Assembly: GCA_020631735.1 (NCBI GenBank) | Contig: CM036162.1 | Location: 88,575,489 to 88,639,488, forward strand | Origin: Saccharum officinarum | Lineage: Eukaryota; Streptophyta; Magnoliopsida; Poales; Poaceae | DNA length: 64,000 nt | Direction of reading: 5' to 3' | In this document: in pieces, positions 59,075-64,000 of the stretch | Numbering within the stretch: the stretch's first letter is position 1 | Layout of the letters: every line of letters starts with the position of its first letter | Translations under genes and position numbers: made by a program | Notes under the pieces: model-generated | The model's input: only the letters and a program-made list of their open reading frames with translations | Databases searched by the model: none | What the model was told of the DNA's origin: nothing

Positions 59075-59076
59075 AG

Positions 59077-59300
59077 TCACTTTGATTGATGTTGTAATAA
59101 GTCATACTTGTTTGCGTCGATCAAATTTATAGAAAAATATATCTACAGTATGAAATAACGCTATGTATTTCATGGCATATATGATAAATCTTGTTTGATA
59201 TTGTAGATCTTTGTGTATTTTTCTATAAATTTAATCAAGTCTAGTGAAATTTAATGAAGAACGAAGTTATAATGATTCATAATTTGGAACGAGAGTGGTA
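59077..59300. mobile_element. Stowaway-like element, left end missing
   Basis: Internal stem GATCAAATTTATAGAAAAAT facing ATTTTTCTATAAATTTAATC, and an ATAATTTGGAACGAGAG right end typical of grass Stowaway families. The left terminus was lost at the border with the neighbouring element. Confidence 0.5.
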
Positions 59301-59449
59301 GACATGTTTTGGATGTTCGATCCTGTGGTCCAGTTTCAAATCACGCTGCAGTCGCCTGAATCCTGACTTCTTGGCTCGAAACATGGTTTCCGACTTTTCG
59401 CCGCCGCCGTGTGTTCTTTTTGCACGTTGCGCCGGCCTCTATGATTGCG

Positions 59450-59711
59450 TTAGAGCAACTCTAAAAACTTGGCTAAAATTATTAGTCAAATTTCATTATT
59501 TAGCCATTTTGAAAAATAGAAAACGCTTCAAAAAAGAAGAGGTACCCAACAGCTTTGCTATTTTACAAAATCACATAGCAAATGCCCATGGTTGGCTATA
59601 TCTATATATGGCCACCGAAAATCAAGGGATAGTATTGGAGCCAGTTTTTGCTATACAAATTCTAAAACTGCCTCCACAACAAGAATAGCCAAGTTGTTAG
59701 AGTTGATCTTA
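59450..59711. mobile_element. MITE with 25-bp TTAGAGCAACTCTAA-type TIRs
   Basis: Left TTAGAGCAACTCTAAAAACT then TGGCT, and right AGCCAAGTTGTTAGAGTTGA then TCTTA, are inverted repeats with few changes. 262 bp, non-coding. Confidence 0.75.
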
Positions 59712-59764
59712 GCAGTAACAAACATATATACAAGCAATTTTTTGAATTCGTAAAAGTTACGAAT

Positions 59765-60545
59765 CTCAAAACAGGGGCACTAGCGTCCGAACGTCGCCCG
59801 GACGTCCGACACCCACAGCGCCTCCGGATGCATCTCCCAGTTCCCAGCCAACCGAACCGTGGGTTGACGTCATGGCTCATCAACGGGGTCATCTCAGCAA
59901 CACACGTAAAATAGAAACTAAAGGGGACTGAAGCGCTACCTGCCCACGGAACCGAAGGGGACAGCGTGCGCTCGCGTCCGTGCTAAAATCCCCCTGGCGC
60001 GTCCCATCCGCCGGCCCCCGGCTCACGACACAACCCCTTCGCCGACCCTCGCTGTGCCCCCTCTGCAATTTGAGAAGGATGCAAGGCAACACAAAGGCGA
60101 GGAGACACCAAGGTGAGGCAGCAGAAAGCGAGGAGAGAGATGCAACACCCGATCTATTTTTGAAACATCCAGATACAACACTTACAACATATAGCTAAAA
60201 ACAGATGAAACATTTAAAACATGCGTCTGAAACACTTGTAAAAACACCTGTAAAAAACACTTAAAAACAATTGTAACACATACGCAATATCCAGATAAAA
60301 CGTTTGCAACATAAGTGTGAAACATATGCAACATTCAGATAACACAATTGCAACATACGTCTACAAAAACAAATGAAACAATAGGAATAGACGCTTGCAA
60401 TGTACGTGTACAACCATTGCAACATATGCAACATCCCGATCTACTTTTATAACATCCATACGAAACCCTTACAACATACCTCTGAGACACGTGAAACACT
60501 TAAAATATATGCTTGCAACATGCGTTTTTAGCACAAACACAATGT
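59765..60545. repeat. dispersed repeat with degenerate AACAY..GAAAC array
   Basis: Starts with a GTCCGAACGTCGCCCGGACG phrase and a GC-rich stretch, then about 400 bp of degenerate short units of the form CAACATAY(G)TxTGAAACA. This composition recurs across grass genomes in non-autonomous DNA elements. No gene. The 60546-60712 DNA after it shows nothing. Confidence 0.5.
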
Positions 60546-60712
60546 CACCTTGCTGCTTAGATAAATAGAGATCGTCGTTGCGGAGCTCGACAGTGGCTCG
60601 GAGGTCATAGGCGGTGTGGCAGTTACTTCTAAATTATATGGTCCACATGCATCTGTCATTGTCTCGAAGACCTCTGACGGCTATGCATGTGTTCCAGATA
60701 GCTTAAAAAGTC

Positions 60713-61652
60713 TGTCGGGTGTCCTCGAAAAACCCGAATCATCCATGATATTCCAAGCAGGATGACATTACAGAGACATTGCAGTATTACAACGGTTTAT
60801 ATAATAAATTACATTAGAGTAAAAGTGTGAAAGTCTTACATAACATAAGTTTATAAACCATTTGTTCCAAACCTTACAAACCTTAAGTTTAGTTATTACA
60901 ACCATAGTAGTGGAGTAACATTAGTAACTTTATTACAGATTATCAAAATGGAGTGCCCTGCCCAAGAGCTAAACATACTACTCGTCGTCGCTTACCGCAA
61001 AGACTATCATGCAGCAGGGTCCGAAACACACTTACTCATAAGACGCACCTGCAACAAGGGTTTAACAAACCCTGAGTACAAAAGTACTCAACAAGACTGA
61101 CCTGACGAAAAGAGTGAGAAACTTAGGGATGCAGGCTCAGGGGAGTCAAGGTGAGGTTCCAGCAAGAATCAAAGTTCTTTTACATAAAAGCTACTAATAG
61201 TTAGTCCTTAAGATCATTGTTTTACCTCATCATTAATCATTAATAGAATCTAAGTGATCCTATTCTAGATCAAGTAACTCATACAACTTCTTTCCTAATC
61301 CTCGACCAAAGTTTCACTTGTTAACTACGATGAAGGTGCTGAGATCAAGTCTCCTTTTCTTGTGGAGCAAACGATGATTCAAACCGCTTTTCTACCCAAC
61401 TAGGGCTTCTTAATCACACGACATATGTAGAACCAAATCTTGCATATATCAACCCTGCCTTCGGATCCTCCAAGACCAGAACGGGTCCGCGCGCACCCGA
61501 GAGCACAGTACTCCTCTACTCTGGCCATTGCCACGAGGGTACACGCTACTACCGTCATCTCTCCACTCCCTGTGCGCGATTAGCCGCTCTCATGATAGAA
61601 TAGCCAAAGTAGGACTTACCACGGGTATGTGATTAGTACTACAAAAGTTCTT
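60713..61652 (-). mobile_element. partial chromovirus-type LTR, minus orientation
   Basis: Starts TGTCGGGTGTCC and continues with the same order seen reversed in the other long LTRs: a GTTTATATAATAAATTACATT stretch and an ACCCTGAGTACAAAAGTACTC box. It stops where TGTAACACCCCC of the next LTR begins at 61653, so it is interrupted there. Confidence 0.45.
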
Positions 61653-63711
61653 TGTAACACCCCCTGTGTTACCGCGCAAACAACGCACCAAAACACTGCA
61701 TGAGCATCATCTTTATGTGATTTTGCATATTTTGAAGTGCGTAGAACCATTTTAGTAATTTAAAATAACTAATAAAAATGTTAGTGGAAGTTGACGAAAT
61801 AGCCGGGATATATCACTCAAGGTTGAAAACTAATTTTTATTGGGCAAAAATACTATGGAACTTATATGCGGCACCTAAATAAAATGTGGAGTGCAAAGTG
61901 TGTAGGTGTTAATGCAACTTTTGTTGTCAAGTAATACAATCGCTAACTAACATTTCCAGTAGCTTGGAAACACAACTTAGTATCCAATCCAACATGGAAT
62001 GCTTAGAAAAACTTCAAATTAGGGACAGCTTGACATTGGCATGTTGAGCACCTTAGTTTGTGAATTCGGGTTAGAGGTGATGTTGGGCGTTAGCTCGGGT
62101 GGGTAGCCTCATAGGTCACCTCGGGTTTGGCAAGGATGGTTTAGAGTCGGATGTCACCGGTTATGCGTTTTCAAAGCTTTAAATTTCGTGCACGCGTACC
62201 GTCGGTGCCTGCTACCCTCTCTATGCGTGGTCACCGCACGGGGCGCTGCGCGCCGTGCCTGACTGACTAGCACGTCGTGCTGCCGGCCACAGCGCGTCGT
62301 TGACCCACTTTGGTTGCTCAAGTACGAGCCTGTTTGTGCTGCTCGCTACCACACACACTCTCTCTCCCTCCCTGTTGTGCACGATGTCACGCTTGCCACC
62401 TAGGTCAGCGAGCGTTGTGTCTGTGCCCGACCCCAGCACCGCTGCTGGCTGGTCAGTGGCCACACGAGCACGCCACGCTGCTCCACCGTCTGCTCGCGCA
62501 TGCCTTGGTGACCCCAGCTCGGCCGAGGATGTGACCTGAGCACTGATTCGTTCCCTCCCACGCCTCTCTTCCCCTATCCGCCTGGCTGTTGGGGCCGCTG
62601 CAGGCAGGCTGATCGGGAGAGACCACCATCACCCAATCATCCGCGCCCTGGGTTTCGCCTCCTAGTGACCTCACCGATCGACCTCACCTCACCTCCAATT
62701 TGGCCCCACCATGCTCCAATTGGAGTTTTCCGTCCCGCCATGCCGTTAAGGCCGAGCCTGGTCGTGCACCGTGGTAGCCCAACCCGTTCGCCTCAAACCC
62801 CGAATTGGGTGCACAATTAGCCTTGTCCAACCCCTGCTCCACCCTGCGCACCACCCTTGTCACAGTTAGCCGTGCCGCCAAGTCACCCGGGCGCACGTGG
62901 CCAGCACCGCTCTGACTGTCTCTGGCCAAAGCATCATCATGGGTGGGTTTGTGGTGAGTCTCTAGTGCTCACCGTTGGTTTTCCTTTTTTTCCGTAAGCC
63001 CGTAGCTCACCGGAACAGGGATGCCGCCGTCGCAAAGTGTCCGTCGTCGTGGAGGGGCTGTCCTGCTGCATCCCAGCTCGTCCAACCACTGCCCGAGTCT
63101 ACGCGTCGCCCTAGAGGTGAGTGTCGGCCTCCTAATGGTGTCGGGGGGCTTCTGGTTGCTCGGGGTGGCAGTCCCGTGCCCGTGCCATCGCGCCGACGTG
63201 CGCAGGGGCGGCCGGGGACCTGGCCGTGGTAAATGGAATAGAGTACAAGGTCCTTTTCGCATTGTCTAGCTCTCCTAGAATAGTGCAAGAGTCTGCGGGT
63301 TGATTTGCAGATAGAGCGAGGGCGTTTCTACATAAACGCCTGGGCGCGCGGGGTCCCCTGCTTTGGGCCGCTTTCCGCGCGTGGGCCGCGCCATGGTGGG
63401 CCGCCTTGCGTGCTCGGGTCACAGGTGCGCGCGCGCCGTGCGCGGGTAGGCCGCCTAGGTGGGCCGCGCAGAGGGATTTGGTTTTTCATTACTAGCGATT
63501 TAGATTTGACTTTGTGAATTAGCTGTTGAGCTGAACTTGGATGATTAATATCAATTCACATAGGTATCCAAAAATTGTGAAGCCACTTTAGTTGAGTCCC
63601 TAAATTCATGATCCACCTGGTGGTGTAATTAGATATAGTTTGCTGTGATGATGCCTAGACATGTTAAAACATTTGGAAACACGTAAAAGTTGTTAGGATA
63701 ACATTGTTTTC
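61653..63711 (+). mobile_element. long chromovirus-type LTR, start present, right part beyond window
   Basis: Starts TGTAACACCCCCTGTG, like the TGTAACACCTCAGG start at 49839, with the same sequence of AT-rich lead, GC-rich block (62190-63480) and AT-rich part. No gag or pol. No 3' end or target duplication can be seen because of the window edge. Confidence 0.5.
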
Positions 63712-64000
63712 AGGTCGGCTGGTCGAACCTGGTCGCCCTGGGGTCGACCGGACGATTAATCACAATTAGTCATCGACCAGGTCGATTAATCGAACCCTGG
63801 TCGACCTGGTCGTCCACCTAATCATCCACCTTATCAGGACATATATACTTATATATATAGACCTATATATACTATATAGTATACACAATAAAGCAAGCAT
63901 CAAGACTGCATTAGTGTTTAGCTAGTGACTTACTTGTGGGAGTTGTTTTCTTCTCTTTTCTACACTGTCCAGAGGTCCAAATTCCTGTCCCAAACTCCAT
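63712..64000. repeat. TCGACC/GGTCGA-rich repeat, possible start of another DNA element
   Basis: Between 63712 and 63810 variants of CTGGTCGACC and GGTCGATTAATCG alternate in both directions, forming nested palindromes. An AT-rich TATATA run (63840-63885) and a leader-like stretch follow. It could be a TIR and promoter of a hAT-type element, cut by the window end. Confidence 0.35.

Overview
The window is nuclear DNA from a plant, almost certainly a grass. The genes have GC-rich exons, the intergenic space is filled with MITE families typical of grasses, and there are nested copia and gypsy-type LTR retrotransposons, including a Sirevirus-type copia with palindrome-rich LTRs. The repeat families fit Panicoideae/Andropogoneae best (sorghum, sugarcane, Miscanthus); that placement is inference.

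Layout. 1-5.3 kb: an intact RPM1-like CC-NB-ARC-LRR resistance gene on the minus strand. 5.3-9.1 kb: MITEs, a decayed duplicate of the 5' end and promoter of that resistance gene (about 7.0-8.4 kb), and a LINE reverse-transcriptase zinc-binding relic. 9.1-13.05 kb: a foldback MITE split by a 3.66-kb solo LTR. 13.2-16.7 kb: an internally deleted copia element, one LTR of which was opened at an expanded (TA)n tract by a 2.5-kb TIR element that carries two further MITEs. 16.8-18.17 kb: a TRIM element and the 3' end of a LINE with its poly(A) tail. 18.26-19.68 kb: an ATP-dependent phosphofructokinase coding region with two frame breaks. 20.6-27.45 kb: a ten-exon subtilisin-like protease (SBT5/AIR3 type, 802 aa), intact in frame, with a tRNA-Ile(AAU) gene inside intron 7.

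29.16-56.15 kb is the most unusual part. It is one 27-kb Mutator-like element with about 270-bp terminal inverted repeats and a perfect 9-bp target-site duplication. Its own DNA is only about 4.4 kb and consists of the TIRs plus a multi-exon plant mobile domain (PMD, MAIN/MAIL1-like) gene. Three retrotransposons inserted later, each with a perfect 5-bp TSD: a 7.1-kb deleted copia in exon 3, a 10.5-kb Sirevirus-type copia in an intron, and a 5.0-kb chromovirus-type solo LTR in an intron. The PMD frame also has a stop codon and a frameshift, so this copy is dead.

56.2-64 kb: a 64-codon Cys-rich single-pass membrane protein gene on the minus strand, several MITEs and foldback elements, an AACAT-rich repeat, and two more long chromovirus-type LTR segments, the last cut by the window edge. 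Genes likely to work are the NLR, the subtilase, the tRNA and the small membrane protein gene. The PFK is doubtful. Almost everything else is transposon.
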